Below, piece after piece: positions 54,622 through 63,006 of a stretch of 64,000 nucleotides of DNA; the first letter of the stretch is position 1, and every line of letters starts with the position of its first letter. The stretch lies in the NCBI RefSeq assembly GCF_012070395.1, contig NZ_JAAFYS010000002.1, positions 248,001-312,000 of the forward strand. The letters are read 5' to 3'. The notes beneath the pieces are model-generated. The model was not told the DNA's origin. It was given only the letters and a program-made list of their open reading frames with translations, and ran no database searches. Source of the DNA: Pseudoroseicyclus tamaricis (lineage in GTDB: Bacteria; Pseudomonadota; Alphaproteobacteria; Rhodobacterales; Rhodobacteraceae). Both the position numbers and the translations under genes were made by a program.

Positions 54622-54672
54622 GACCGGGGGCCAGCCCCCGGACCCCCGAGGTATTTCGGGCCAGATGAAAAG
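54622..54672 (+). repeat. Dispersed hairpin-plus-tail element, copy 2
   Basis: CCGGGGGCCAGCCCCCGG is followed by ACCCCCGAGGTATTTCGGG and CCAGATGAAAA. It is the best-preserved of the three copies and sits between divergent genes, so it is not simply a terminator of either. Confidence 0.65.
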
Positions 54673-54745
54673 GGGGCGTGGGAGAGGTCGGGGTGGACGG
54701 CGAGACTTGGCTTGCCCCCCGCCTTCGCATGCGGAGGATCGCGAT

Positions 54746-55117
54746 ATGGTTCTCGATGGCTTTCTCAAACTGGAGCGGCAGGTGTGGGAGGCCCTGGTGG
54801 CCGGGGATGCGGCCGCCGATGCGGCGCTGCTGGCGGAGGAGTTTCTGGGGGTCTATTCCTCCGGCTTCTCGGACAGGGCGGGGCATGCGGCGCAGCTTGA
54901 GGGCGGGCCGAGCGTTGCGGACTACCGGCTCAGCGAGGCGCGGCTGATGGAGCTGGGGCCGGGGCGGGTGCTTCTGGCCTATCTCGCGACCTTCCGAAAG
55001 GTGGGCGAGGCGCGCGAGGAGGCGATGTATGTCTCCTCGATCTGGGAGGAGCGCGGCGGGACGTGGCTGAACGTCTTCAGCCAGGACAGCAGCACCGCCG
55101 ATCCCGCGCCGGTCTGA
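54746..55117 (+). CDS. DUF4440/NTF2-like protein
   Basis: The 123 residues open VLDGFLKLERQVWEALVAGD with AADAALLAEEFLGVYSSGF, and end YVSSIWEERGGTWLNVFSQD. This is the cone-shaped NTF2-like fold of the SnoaL/DUF4440 group. Such proteins can be enzymes or ligand binders, and nothing here decides. GGAGG is about 8 nt upstream of ATG 54746. Confidence 0.78.
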   Translation: MVLDGFLKLERQVWEALVAGDAAADAALLAEEFLGVYSSGFSDRAGHAAQLEGGPSVADYRLSEARLMELGPGRVLLAYLATFRKVGEAREEAMYVSSIWEERGGTWLNVFSQDSSTADPAPV

Positions 55118-55182
55118 GGGCAGCTGGGCGCGCAGCCGGCGCGGCTTGACCCTGCCGGCCCCGCCCGCGCAGAAAGGCCGCC

Positions 55183-57957
55183 ATGAACCTCTCCGACAGA
55201 TTGACCCGTACGCCCCGCCCCTTCGATCCCGACCGGGGCGCGGAGGTGCTGGAGGCGCTGCCGGGCCTTCCGCCTGAGCTGCGAGAGCTGGTCGCCGGGG
55301 CGGCCGGGTGCAGCCCCTACCTGCACGGGCTGATCCGGCGGGAGGCGGCGTGGCTCGTCGAGGCCGTGGAGGCGCCCGAGGCGGCGCTGGAGGCGGTGCT
55401 GAACGGCGTGCCGGAGGTGGCGCCGGAGGCACTCTCCGCGGGTCTGCGGCAGGCCAAGCGGCGGCTGGCGCTGATGGTGGCGCTGGCCGATCTCGGCGGC
55501 GTCTGGGCGCTGGAGGAAGTGACGGGCTGGCTGACGCGCCTCGCCGACGCGGCCTGCGAGGCGGCGCTGGCGGCGGAGGTGGCGCGGGCCGTGCGGCGCG
55601 GCAAGCTGCCCGCCAGCGCGGCGGAGCGCAGGGGCGGCGGGCTGACGCTCTTCGCCATGGGCAAGATGGGGGCCGGGGAGCTCAACTACTCCTCCGACAT
55701 CGACCTCATCGCGCTCTTCGACGAGACCGCCCTGCCGGAGGCCGACTTCGACGAGGCGCGCGCCGGGCTCGTCCGCATCACGCGGGCGGCGGCGAAGATG
55801 CTCGGCGAGATGACGGCGGAGGGCTACGTCTTCCGCACCGACCTGCGGCTGCGGCCTGATGCCTCGGTGATGCCGGTCGCGCTGTCGATGGGCGCCGCCG
55901 AGCAATATTACGAGAGCGTCGGCCGCTCGTGGGAGCGCGCCGCCTGGATCAAGGCGCGCCCGGCGGCGGGGGACCGGGAGGCGGGCGAGCGCTTCATCGA
56001 GACGCTGCGGCCCTTCATCTGGCGCCGGCACCTCGATTTCGCCGCCATCGAGGATGCCCATGACATCCGCCAGCGCATCCGCGACCACAAGGGCCTCGGC
56101 GGGCCGCTGACGCTGGAGGAGCATGACGTCAAGCTGGGGCAGGGCGGCATCCGGGAGATCGAGTTCTACGTGCAGACCCGCCAGCTCATTGCCGGCGGGC
56201 GCGACCCGTCACTCCGCGTGCGCGGCACCGTCGAGGGGCTGGGCCGGCTGGTCGCCGCCGGCTGGATCCCGCAGGAGACGGCGGAGCGGCTGGCGGCACA
56301 TTACCGGGCGCACCGGGAGGTCGAGCACCGGCTGCAGATGCTCCACGACACGCAGACGCACGCGCTGCCCGGCTCCGCCGAGGGCTTCGCGCGGCTGGCG
56401 GCCTTCATGGGCCGCGAGGTGGGGGAGCTGCGGGCGGAGCTGGAGGCGCGCTGCCGCGAGGTCTCCGAGCTGACGGAGGGGTTCTTCGCGCCGGGCGCCA
56501 CGCCGCCGCCGCCGCCGTTGCCCGACTACGCGCGGGAGATCGTGGCGCGCTGGCCCTCCTACCCGGCGCTGCGCTCGCCGCGCGCCGGGCAGATCTTCCG
56601 CCGCCTGCAGCCGGAGCTTCTGGCGGCGCTGGCAGGTGCCGCCCACCCGCAGGAGGCGCTGGGCTCCTTCGATGCCTTTCTCAACGGCTTGCCGGCTGGG
56701 GTGCAGCTCTTCTCGCTCTTCGATTCCAACCCCGAGCTGACGCATCTGATCGCCGATATCGCCGGCACCGCGCCGGCGCTGTCACGCTACCTCTCCGCCA
56801 ATGCCGGAGTGCTCGACGCCGTGATCGGCGGCAGCTTCTTCGCGCCCTGGCCGGGGGCGGCGGGGCTGACGGAGCTGTTCTCCGCCACCTTGGCGCGGGG
56901 GGCCGACTACGAGACGGTGCTCGACCGGGCGCGGGTGCTGGCGAAGGAATGGCACTTCCGCGTCGGCGTCCACCACCTGCGCGGGCTGGTGACGGCCGAG
57001 GAGGCGGGGGCGCAATATGCCGACATCGCCGAGGCGAGCCTCTCCGCGCTCTGGCCGCACGTGGTGGCGGAGTTCGCCGCCAAGCATGGGAGCCCGCCGG
57101 GGCGGGGGGCGATGGCGCTGGGGATGGGCAGCCTCGGGGCAGGGCGGCTGAATGCCGGATCGGACCTCGACCTGATCGTCATCTACGACGCGGCCGGGGT
57201 GGAGGAATCGGAGGGCAGGCGCCCGCTGCCGGCGCGAACCTTCTACGCCCGCCTCGCCCAGGCGCTGGTAACGGCGATGACGGCGCCGACGGCGGAGGGC
57301 AAGCTCTATGAGATCGACATGCGCCTTCGCCCCTCCGGCCGGCAGGGGCCGGTGGCGACGGCGCTCTCGGCCTACAAGGCCTATCAGGCGGAGGAGGCCT
57401 GGGTCTGGGAGCATCTGGCGCTCACCCGCGCCCGTGCGGTGGCCGGGGAGGCGGAGCTCGGCGCAGAGATCGAGGCCTTCCGCGAGGCGCTGCTGGGCCG
57501 GCAGGCGGATTCCGCCGGCATCGCCCGGGAGGTCGCCGAAATGCGCGCGCGGATCGCCGCGGCCAGGGGCGCCGGGGCGCTGTGGGACGCCAAGACGGGC
57601 CCCGGCCGGCTCCTCGACATCGAACTGGCGGCGCAGATGCTGGGCCTGATGGCGGGCTCGGCGGAGCGGACGACGGCGGGCCAGCTGGAGGCCGGGCAGG
57701 CGGCCGGGCTGATCGAGCCGGGCGAGGCGGAGGTGCTGGAGAGTGCCCACCGCCTCTTCTGGCGCCTGCAGGCGACGGGGCGGCTCCTTACCGGGGGCCG
57801 GCCGGAGCCGGAGGAGCTGGGCGAGGGCGGGCGGCGGATGCTGCTGCGCGAGACGGCGGAAGATGCTATGGAGGATCTGGAGGCGACGATGCGGGCCCGC
57901 GGCGCGGCCGCGGCGGAGATCATCGACGCCCTGATCGCCCGGGCGGGCCAGACATGA
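55183..57957 (+). CDS. glnE: Bifunctional glutamine synthetase adenylyltransferase/adenylyl-removing enzyme
   Basis: The 924 residues contain two nucleotidyltransferase domains. The N-terminal adenylyl-removing domain has GAGELNYSSDIDLIALFD at ~161-180, and the C-terminal adenylyltransferase domain has GSLGAGRLNAGSDLDLIVIY at ~647. LRPDASVMPVAL and MRLRPSGRQGPVA mark matching positions in the two halves. GlnE modifies GlnA in response to PII and glutamine. The length matches the family. The next small gene begins 12 nt later. Confidence 0.97.
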   Translation: MNLSDRLTRTPRPFDPDRGAEVLEALPGLPPELRELVAGAAGCSPYLHGLIRREAAWLVEAVEAPEAALEAVLNGVPEVAPEALSAGLRQAKRRLALMVALADLGGVWALEEVTGWLTRLADAACEAALAAEVARAVRRGKLPASAAERRGGGLTLFAMGKMGAGELNYSSDIDLIALFDETALPEADFDEARAGLVRITRAAAKMLGEMTAEGYVFRTDLRLRPDASVMPVALSMGAAEQYYESVGRSWERAAWIKARPAAGDREAGERFIETLRPFIWRRHLDFAAIEDAHDIRQRIRDHKGLGGPLTLEEHDVKLGQGGIREIEFYVQTRQLIAGGRDPSLRVRGTVEGLGRLVAAGWIPQETAERLAAHYRAHREVEHRLQMLHDTQTHALPGSAEGFARLAAFMGREVGELRAELEARCREVSELTEGFFAPGATPPPPPLPDYAREIVARWPSYPALRSPRAGQIFRRLQPELLAALAGAAHPQEALGSFDAFLNGLPAGVQLFSLFDSNPELTHLIADIAGTAPALSRYLSANAGVLDAVIGGSFFAPWPGAAGLTELFSATLARGADYETVLDRARVLAKEWHFRVGVHHLRGLVTAEEAGAQYADIAEASLSALWPHVVAEFAAKHGSPPGRGAMALGMGSLGAGRLNAGSDLDLIVIYDAAGVEESEGRRPLPARTFYARLAQALVTAMTAPTAEGKLYEIDMRLRPSGRQGPVATALSAYKAYQAEEAWVWEHLALTRARAVAGEAELGAEIEAFREALLGRQADSAGIAREVAEMRARIAAARGAGALWDAKTGPGRLLDIELAAQMLGLMAGSAERTTAGQLEAGQAAGLIEPGEAEVLESAHRLFWRLQATGRLLTGGRPEPEELGEGGRRMLLRETAEDAMEDLEATMRARGAAAAEIIDALIARAGQT

Positions 57958-57969
57958 GAGGACAGGCGC

Positions 57970-58233
57970 ATGGCTGAGACGGCACAGAACGATCCGCAGG
58001 GTCTGATCCGGGAATCCTACCGGATCGAGGGGATCACCATCGAGCAATGCCGCTCGATCTTCTTCGACTGGGCGATGTCCCTGCCCGAAGGGGCCGAGGC
58101 GCGCCGCGTCATCCCGGGGCTGCTGGAGCAATACGGCGACGAGGGCCACCCGATGACGGCGGTGCTTCGCGACGGCCTCGAAGCCCCGCCGGAGCCGAAG
58201 CGCCGCGGTGGCCGCTCGGCCCGGGTCGAGTAG
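57970..58233 (+). CDS. Hypothetical protein downstream of glnE
   Basis: The 87-residue acidic protein has LIRESYRIEGITIEQCRSIF, FDWAMSLPEGAEARRVIPGL and YGDEGHPMTAVLRDGL, with a basic C-terminus. I do not know a named family. The 12-nt spacing from glnE and a GAGGACAGG ribosome site support cotranslation with it. It is likely a helical regulator or adaptor, but that is a guess. Confidence 0.72.
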   Translation: MAETAQNDPQGLIRESYRIEGITIEQCRSIFFDWAMSLPEGAEARRVIPGLLEQYGDEGHPMTAVLRDGLEAPPEPKRRGGRSARVE

Positions 58234-58256
58234 GGGGTCACTTCCCCCGGGGCCAC

Positions 58257-58533
58257 GTAGGGTGGGTTTCCAACCCACCTCCCCCTCTCCACCGGGCGCA
58301 CCCCTCTCACGCGCAGGGCGAGCGCCGGCCCGTGGGGTGGCGCTCCGACGGTGGAGCTGCGCACTTTATGGTGCAATCACCTCCCCGCTCCGGGCGGAGC
58401 ACCTGGCTCAACCAGAGCGCCAGCCCGCGGGACGGGCCGGCGCTCGCCCTGCGCCTTTGGCGCGCACCGGGCGGGGGAGAAGCTCGGGCCGGTCACCTCC
58501 GTATGGCGAAGGTGGGTTACAAACCCACCCTAC
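58257..58533 (+). repeat. Dispersed structured repeat, locus E (one unit with a dyad at each end)
   Basis: The unit is bounded by GTAGGGTGGGTT/AACCCACC dyads at 58257-58279 and 58511-58533. It contains GCCGGCCCGTGGGGTGGCGC, a degraded GCGCACTTTATGG, the hairpin with GCCCGCGGGACGGGC, and CGCCCTGCGCCTTTGGCGCG. It fills nearly the whole gap before eda. Having both end dyads, it shows what a complete unit may be. Confidence 0.85.
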
Positions 58534-58560
58534 GAGACGGAACCTACGGCGCCCGTAACC

Positions 58561-59202
58561 CTACCGGGAGAGCGCCGCCGCTTCGGCCGCGAGCGCCTCG
58601 ATCCCCGCCCAGTCCTCGGCGGCGATCATGTCCTTCGGGGCCACCCAGGAGCCGCCGACGCAGAGCGTGTTGGGGAGCGCCAGGTAGTCGGGCGCGTTCT
58701 TCAGGCTCACCCCGCCCGTCGGGCAGAAGCGGATCTGCGGCAGCGGCGAGGCGAAGGAGCCCAGCGCCTTGGCGCCGCCCGCGGCCTCGGCCGGGAAGAA
58801 CTTCATCGTCTTGTAGCCGCGCTCCAGCAGCGCCATCGCCTCGCTCGCCGTGGCGGCGCCGGGCAGGAGCGGCAGGTCGTTGGCCTCGCAGGCCTCCAGC
58901 AGCCGCTTCGTGGCGCCCGGGGAGACGCCGAAGCTGGCGCCCGCCTCCTTGGCCTTCTCGACATCCTCGGCCGTCAGCAGCGTGCCGGCGCCGACGACGC
59001 CTCCGTCGACCTTGGCCATCTCGGCGATGGCCTCCAGCGCGGCGGGGGTGCGCAGCGTCACCTCCAGCGCCGGCAGGCCGCCGGCGATCAGCGCGCGGGC
59101 GAGGCCCTCGGCTTTCGAGGCATCGTCGAGCACCAGCACCGGCACCACGGGGGCGAGCTGGCAGGTGCGGGCGGTGAGTTCGGAGGCGTGTTCGGGGGTC
59201 AT
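58561..59202 (-). CDS. eda: 2-keto-3-deoxy-6-phosphogluconate aldolase
   Basis: The 213 residues contain PVLVLDDASKAEGLARALIA and LPALEVTLRTPAALEAI (catalytic Glu47). The Schiff-base Lys134 is in YKTMKFFPAEAAGG, and RFCPTGGVSLKNAPDYL binds phosphate. It splits KDPG to pyruvate and glyceraldehyde-3-phosphate, the last step of the Entner-Doudoroff route. It follows edd by 10 nt. Confidence 0.97.
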   Translation of the reverse strand: MTPEHASELTARTCQLAPVVPVLVLDDASKAEGLARALIAGGLPALEVTLRTPAALEAIAEMAKVDGGVVGAGTLLTAEDVEKAKEAGASFGVSPGATKRLLEACEANDLPLLPGAATASEAMALLERGYKTMKFFPAEAAGGAKALGSFASPLPQIRFCPTGGVSLKNAPDYLALPNTLCVGGSWVAPKDMIAAEDWAGIEALAAEAAALSR

Positions 59203-59212
59203 CAGGATATCC

Positions 59213-61015
59213 TCAGAGAAGGGAGCAGGCGCCGGTCGTGGCGAGCCCGGCATTGCGGCGGAACACCTCGAAGAGCTCGCGCCCGAGGCCGGTCTGGTTG
59301 GCGGAGAGGTCCGGCTCGGCCGGGCTGCGCCCCGTCAGGTCGGCCAGCACCTCCAGCGTTCCGGTCGAGGTGTCGAGGCGCATCGGGTCGCCGTCTTGGA
59401 TCAGCCCGATCGGGCCGCCATCGGCCGCCTCGGGCGAGACATGTATCGCCGCCGGCACCTTGCCGGAGGCGCCGGACATGCGCCCGTCCGTCACCAGTGC
59501 CATCTTCAGCCCCCGGTCCTGCAGGACGGAGAGCGTCGGCGTCAGCGAGTGCAACTCGGGCATGCCGTTCGCCTTCGGCCCCTGAAAGCGGACGACGACG
59601 ATGGTGTCCTCGGTGAACTCCCCGGCGCGGAAGGCGGCCTTGACGCTCTCCTGGTCGTGGAAGACCCGCGCCTTCGCCTCGATCACCCGCCGCTCCGGCG
59701 CCACGGCGGAGACCTTGATGACTGCCCGGCCGATATTGCCCTCCAGCTGCACCAGCCCGCCCGTCTTGGCGAAGGGGTCGGAGACCGGCCGCAGGATCTT
59801 GTCGTTGTGGCTGACGCCCTCGCCCGGCTCGTAGGTCAGCCGGCCGTCCTTCAGCTTCGGCTCCTCGGTGTAGCGGGAGAGGCCGGTGCCGGCGACCGTC
59901 TCGACCTCCTCATGGAGGAGGCCTTCCTCCAGCAGATCGCCGATCATGTACTGTAGCCCGCCCGCGGCATGGAAGTGGTTCACGTCCGCCAGACCGTTGG
60001 GATAGACCTTCGCCATCAGCGGCGTGATCGCCGAGATGTCGGCGAAGTCCTGCAGGTCGAGGATCACCCCGGCCGCCCGCGCCATCGCCGGCAGATGGAG
60101 GACGAGGTTGGTCGACCCGCCCGTCGCCATCAGCCCGACGATGCCGTTCACGAAGGCCCGCTCGTCGAGGATGTGCCCCACCGGGCGGTAGTCGTTGCCC
60201 AGCGCCGTGATCTCGGCGGCCCGCGCCACGCCGGCGACCGTCAGCGCCTCGCGGAGCGGGGTATTCGGGTTGACGAAGCTGGCGCCCGGCATGTGCAGGC
60301 CCATGAACTCCATCAGCATCTGGTTGGTGTTGGCCGTGCCGTAGAAGGTGCAGGTGCCCGGCCCGTGGTAGGAGGCCATCTCGGCGGCCATCAGCTCCTC
60401 CCGCGTCGCCTCGCCGGAGGCATAGCGGTTGCGCACCGCCGCCTTCTCGTCGTTCGGCAGGCCGGAGGTCATGGGGCCGGCGGGGATGAAGACGCCGGGG
60501 ATATGCCCGAAGGAGGCGGCGGCGATGATCAGCCCGGGGACGATCTTGTCGCAGACGCCGAGGTAGAGCGCGGCGTCGTAGGTGTTGTGGCTGAGGCCGA
60601 CGGCCGCGGCCATGGCGATGACATCGCGCGAGAAGAGCGACATCTCCATCCCCGTCTGCCCCTGCGTGACGCCGTCACACATCGCCGGCACCCCGGCGGA
60701 GACCTGCGCCGTCGCCCCCACCTTGCGGGCCGCCTCGCGGATCACCTGCGGGAAGGTCTCGAACGGCTGGTGCGCCGAGAGCATGTCGTTGTAGCTGGTG
60801 ATGATGCCGAGGTTCGGCGCCCGCCCATCGGCGAGGCTCTCCTTGTCATCGCCCATCGCGGCATAGGCATGAGCCTGGTTGCCGCAGGCGAGGTGGCCGC
60901 GGTTCGGCCCCTGGGCGCGGGCGGCCTCCAGCCGGGCGAGGTAGGCGCCGCGCGGCCCTTCGGAGCGGGCGCGGATACGTTCGGTGATGTCCGTGAGTTT
61001 CGGATGGAGCGGCAT
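59213..61015 (-). CDS. edd: 6-phosphogluconate dehydratase
   Basis: This 600-residue IlvD/Edd enzyme has the Fe-S cluster cysteines in segments such as GHLACGNQAHAYAAMGDDKE and VPAMCDGVTQGQTGMEMSLF. NTYDAALYLGVCDKIVPG and LVTDGRMSGASGKVPAAIHV also mark the family. It makes KDPG from 6-phosphogluconate. It is the first gene of edd-eda, and a LacI-type operator lies 55 nt upstream. Confidence 0.97.
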   Translation of the reverse strand: MPLHPKLTDITERIRARSEGPRGAYLARLEAARAQGPNRGHLACGNQAHAYAAMGDDKESLADGRAPNLGIITSYNDMLSAHQPFETFPQVIREAARKVGATAQVSAGVPAMCDGVTQGQTGMEMSLFSRDVIAMAAAVGLSHNTYDAALYLGVCDKIVPGLIIAAASFGHIPGVFIPAGPMTSGLPNDEKAAVRNRYASGEATREELMAAEMASYHGPGTCTFYGTANTNQMLMEFMGLHMPGASFVNPNTPLREALTVAGVARAAEITALGNDYRPVGHILDERAFVNGIVGLMATGGSTNLVLHLPAMARAAGVILDLQDFADISAITPLMAKVYPNGLADVNHFHAAGGLQYMIGDLLEEGLLHEEVETVAGTGLSRYTEEPKLKDGRLTYEPGEGVSHNDKILRPVSDPFAKTGGLVQLEGNIGRAVIKVSAVAPERRVIEAKARVFHDQESVKAAFRAGEFTEDTIVVVRFQGPKANGMPELHSLTPTLSVLQDRGLKMALVTDGRMSGASGKVPAAIHVSPEAADGGPIGLIQDGDPMRLDTSTGTLEVLADLTGRSPAEPDLSANQTGLGRELFEVFRRNAGLATTGACSLL

Positions 61016-61069
61016 GGGGCTTGTCCTTTCCGAGGAAGAGATGCGTCGGGCGGATCCCTAGCAAATGAC

Positions 61070-61081
61070 GTTAGCGCTAAC
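61070..61081. promoter_or_regulatory. LacI-family-type operator upstream of edd
   Basis: GTTAGCGCTAAC is a perfect 12-bp palindrome with the central CG typical of LacI-family sites. It lies in the 116-nt interval between the divergent edd and methyltransferase genes. No LacI-family gene is in the window, so the regulator would be encoded elsewhere. Confidence 0.65.
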
Positions 61082-61131
61082 AAGGCGCTCAGGCTTTCGC
61101 GCCCGCCAGTGGCGGGGTAGGAGGGCGCATC

Positions 61132-62334
61132 ATGGAAGATCTTACATCTGTCTACCCTACCGTCCGGCTGATGCCCAAGGCGGAAGCGCGCGCCATCCGC
61201 CACGGGTTCCCCTGGGTCTATGGCAATGAGCTGGTTCTCGACCGGCGGACGAAAAATCTGGCACCCGGCAGCTTCGCGGTGCTGGAGGATGCCAACCGCA
61301 CGCCGATGGGCGTGGTGACGGTGAACCCCGAAAGCCGCATCGCCGCCCGGATGATGGACATGGACCCGGCCGCCGAGATCGGACCCGCCTGGCTGCGCGA
61401 GCGGCTGGCGGTGGCGCTGGCCCACCGGGCGCGGCTCTACGAGGCGCCCTTCTACCGGCTCGTCCATGCCGAGGCCGACCGCCTCCCCGGCCTGATCGTC
61501 GACCGTTTCGGCGACATCGCCGTCATGCAGCCCAACGCCGCCTGGACGGAGACGATGGCGGAAGAGATCGCCGCGGCCCTGGTGGAGATCGCCGGCGTCA
61601 CCACGGTGATCAAGAACGGCACCTCGCGCGGCCGTGCGCTGGAGGGGCTGGCGGAGGAGACGGCGGTGCTCGTCGGCACCGCGCCGGCCGCGCCCGTCCC
61701 CGTGCCGATGAACGGCGCCACCTATCTCGCCGACCTGATGGAGGGGCAGAAGACTGGCCTCTTCTACGACCAGCGGCCCAACCATGCCTTCGCCGCCGGG
61801 CTGGCGCGGGGCGGCCGGGTGCTCGACGTCTTCGCCCATGTCGGCGGCTTCTCCCTCGCGGCGCTCGCCGCCGGGGCCGAGGCGGCGCTCGCGGTGGACT
61901 CCTCCGCCCCCGCGCTGGCGCTGGCGGGGCAGGGGGCCGAGGCCTCCGGCACCGCAGCCCGCTTCGCGAGCCGCCAGGGCGAGGCCTTTGCGGTGATGGA
62001 GGCGCTGGCGGCCGAGGGCGAGCGCTTCGACCTCGTCGTCTGCGATCCGCCCGCCTTCGCGCCCAATAAGGCGGCGCTCGACAAGGGCCTGCGCGCCTAC
62101 GAGCGGGTCGCCCGGCTCGCGGCGCCGCTGGTGGCCGAGGGCGGGTATCTCTGCTGCTGCTCCTGCTCCCATGCCGCCGATCTGGCCAACTTCCGCGCCG
62201 CCACCGCGCGCGGCATCGGCAAGGCCGGCCGGCGCGGGCAGCTGATCCATACCGGTTTCGCGGGGCCGGATCATCCGCAGCTCCCACAGCTGGCGGAGAG
62301 CGGCTACCTGAAATCCGTGGTCTTCCGGCTCTAG
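61132..62334 (+). CDS. RlmI-like class I SAM-dependent rRNA methyltransferase
   Basis: The 400 residues have an N-terminal PUA-like domain (~5-90, GFPWVYGNELVLDRRTKNLA) and an EEHEA-like middle. The Rossmann methyltransferase domain carries DVFAHVGGFSLAALAAGAEA and the catalytic-loop motifs VCDPPAFAPNK and CCCSCSHAADL. Relatives methylate C5 of a 23S rRNA cytosine. GGAGG precedes ATG 61132. The PIN gene begins right after its stop. Confidence 0.88.
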   Translation: MEDLTSVYPTVRLMPKAEARAIRHGFPWVYGNELVLDRRTKNLAPGSFAVLEDANRTPMGVVTVNPESRIAARMMDMDPAAEIGPAWLRERLAVALAHRARLYEAPFYRLVHAEADRLPGLIVDRFGDIAVMQPNAAWTETMAEEIAAALVEIAGVTTVIKNGTSRGRALEGLAEETAVLVGTAPAAPVPVPMNGATYLADLMEGQKTGLFYDQRPNHAFAAGLARGGRVLDVFAHVGGFSLAALAAGAEAALAVDSSAPALALAGQGAEASGTAARFASRQGEAFAVMEALAAEGERFDLVVCDPPAFAPNKAALDKGLRAYERVARLAAPLVAEGGYLCCCSCSHAADLANFRAATARGIGKAGRRGQLIHTGFAGPDHPQLPQLAESGYLKSVVFRL

Positions 62335-62871
62335 ATGGTGCGCGCCGTCCTCGACGCCTGCGTCCTCTATCCGACGGTCATGCAGCGCATGCTGCTCGGC
62401 GCCGCCCGCGCCGGGCTCTACGAGCCGCGCTGGTCGCCCCGGATCGAGGAGGAATGGGCCCGCGCCGCCGCCCGCAAGGGGCAGGAGGCCGCCGCCCGCG
62501 GCGAGATCGCCCTCGCCGCCGCCGCCTTCCCGCGCGCCCGCGTCAGCTGGCCGCCGGAGCTGGAGCGCCGCCTCTGGCTGCCCGACCCGGCGGACGTGCA
62601 TGTCCTCGCCGCCGCCATCGCCAGCTCGTCGGATGTCATCGTCACCTCCAACGCCAAGGACTTCCCGCGCAACGTCCTCGCCGACGAGGGCCTCTCCCGC
62701 GCCGACCCCGACGCGCTGCTCCTCGGCTTCCACGAGGCCTCGCCGGAGCCGATGCGTGCCGTCGCCGAGGAGGTCCTCGCCGAGGCCCGCCGCCTCTCGG
62801 GCCAGGAGTGGCAGATGCGCGCGCTCATGAAAAAGGCGCGTCTCCCCCGTCTCGGCAAGGTACTGACCTAG
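62335..62871 (+). CDS. PIN-domain protein (putative RNase)
   Basis: The 178 residues begin MVRAVLDACVLYPTVMQRML, where D7 is the first PIN acidic residue. EEEWARAA and DPADVHVLAAAIASSSDVIV, then TSNAKDFP supply the remaining acids. Its ATG directly follows the TAG of the methyltransferase (0-nt gap). No antitoxin-like gene is adjacent, which differs from a VapBC pair. The link to an rRNA methyltransferase suggests RNA-related function, by inference. Confidence 0.82.
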   Translation: MVRAVLDACVLYPTVMQRMLLGAARAGLYEPRWSPRIEEEWARAAARKGQEAAARGEIALAAAAFPRARVSWPPELERRLWLPDPADVHVLAAAIASSSDVIVTSNAKDFPRNVLADEGLSRADPDALLLGFHEASPEPMRAVAEEVLAEARRLSGQEWQMRALMKKARLPRLGKVLT

Positions 62872-62900
62872 CCGCCGGGGCCCACCGCCCCCCTGTCTTT

Positions 62901-62946
62901 GGTCCAGAAAATCCCGGAGGGCTCCGGGGGGCTGGCCCCCCGGTCC
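62901..62946 (-). repeat. Dispersed hairpin-plus-tail element, copy 3 (inverted)
   Basis: Read on the minus strand it gives GGACCGGGGGGCCAGCCCCC, then a CCGGAGCCCTCCGGG part and ATTTTCTGGACC. It matches copies 1 and 2 in layout. It lies between the convergent PIN and mnmA genes. Confidence 0.6.
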
Positions 62947-63006
62947 CTCAATCTCAGCTCTCGCGACACTCGGCCTTGTCAGCCCCGCCGGTTCAGCCCA
63001 ACCGGC

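Noticed and set aside
62335-62871. VapBC toxin-antitoxin pair
   Set aside because: The upstream coupled gene is a methyltransferase rather than a small antitoxin, and none is found downstream.
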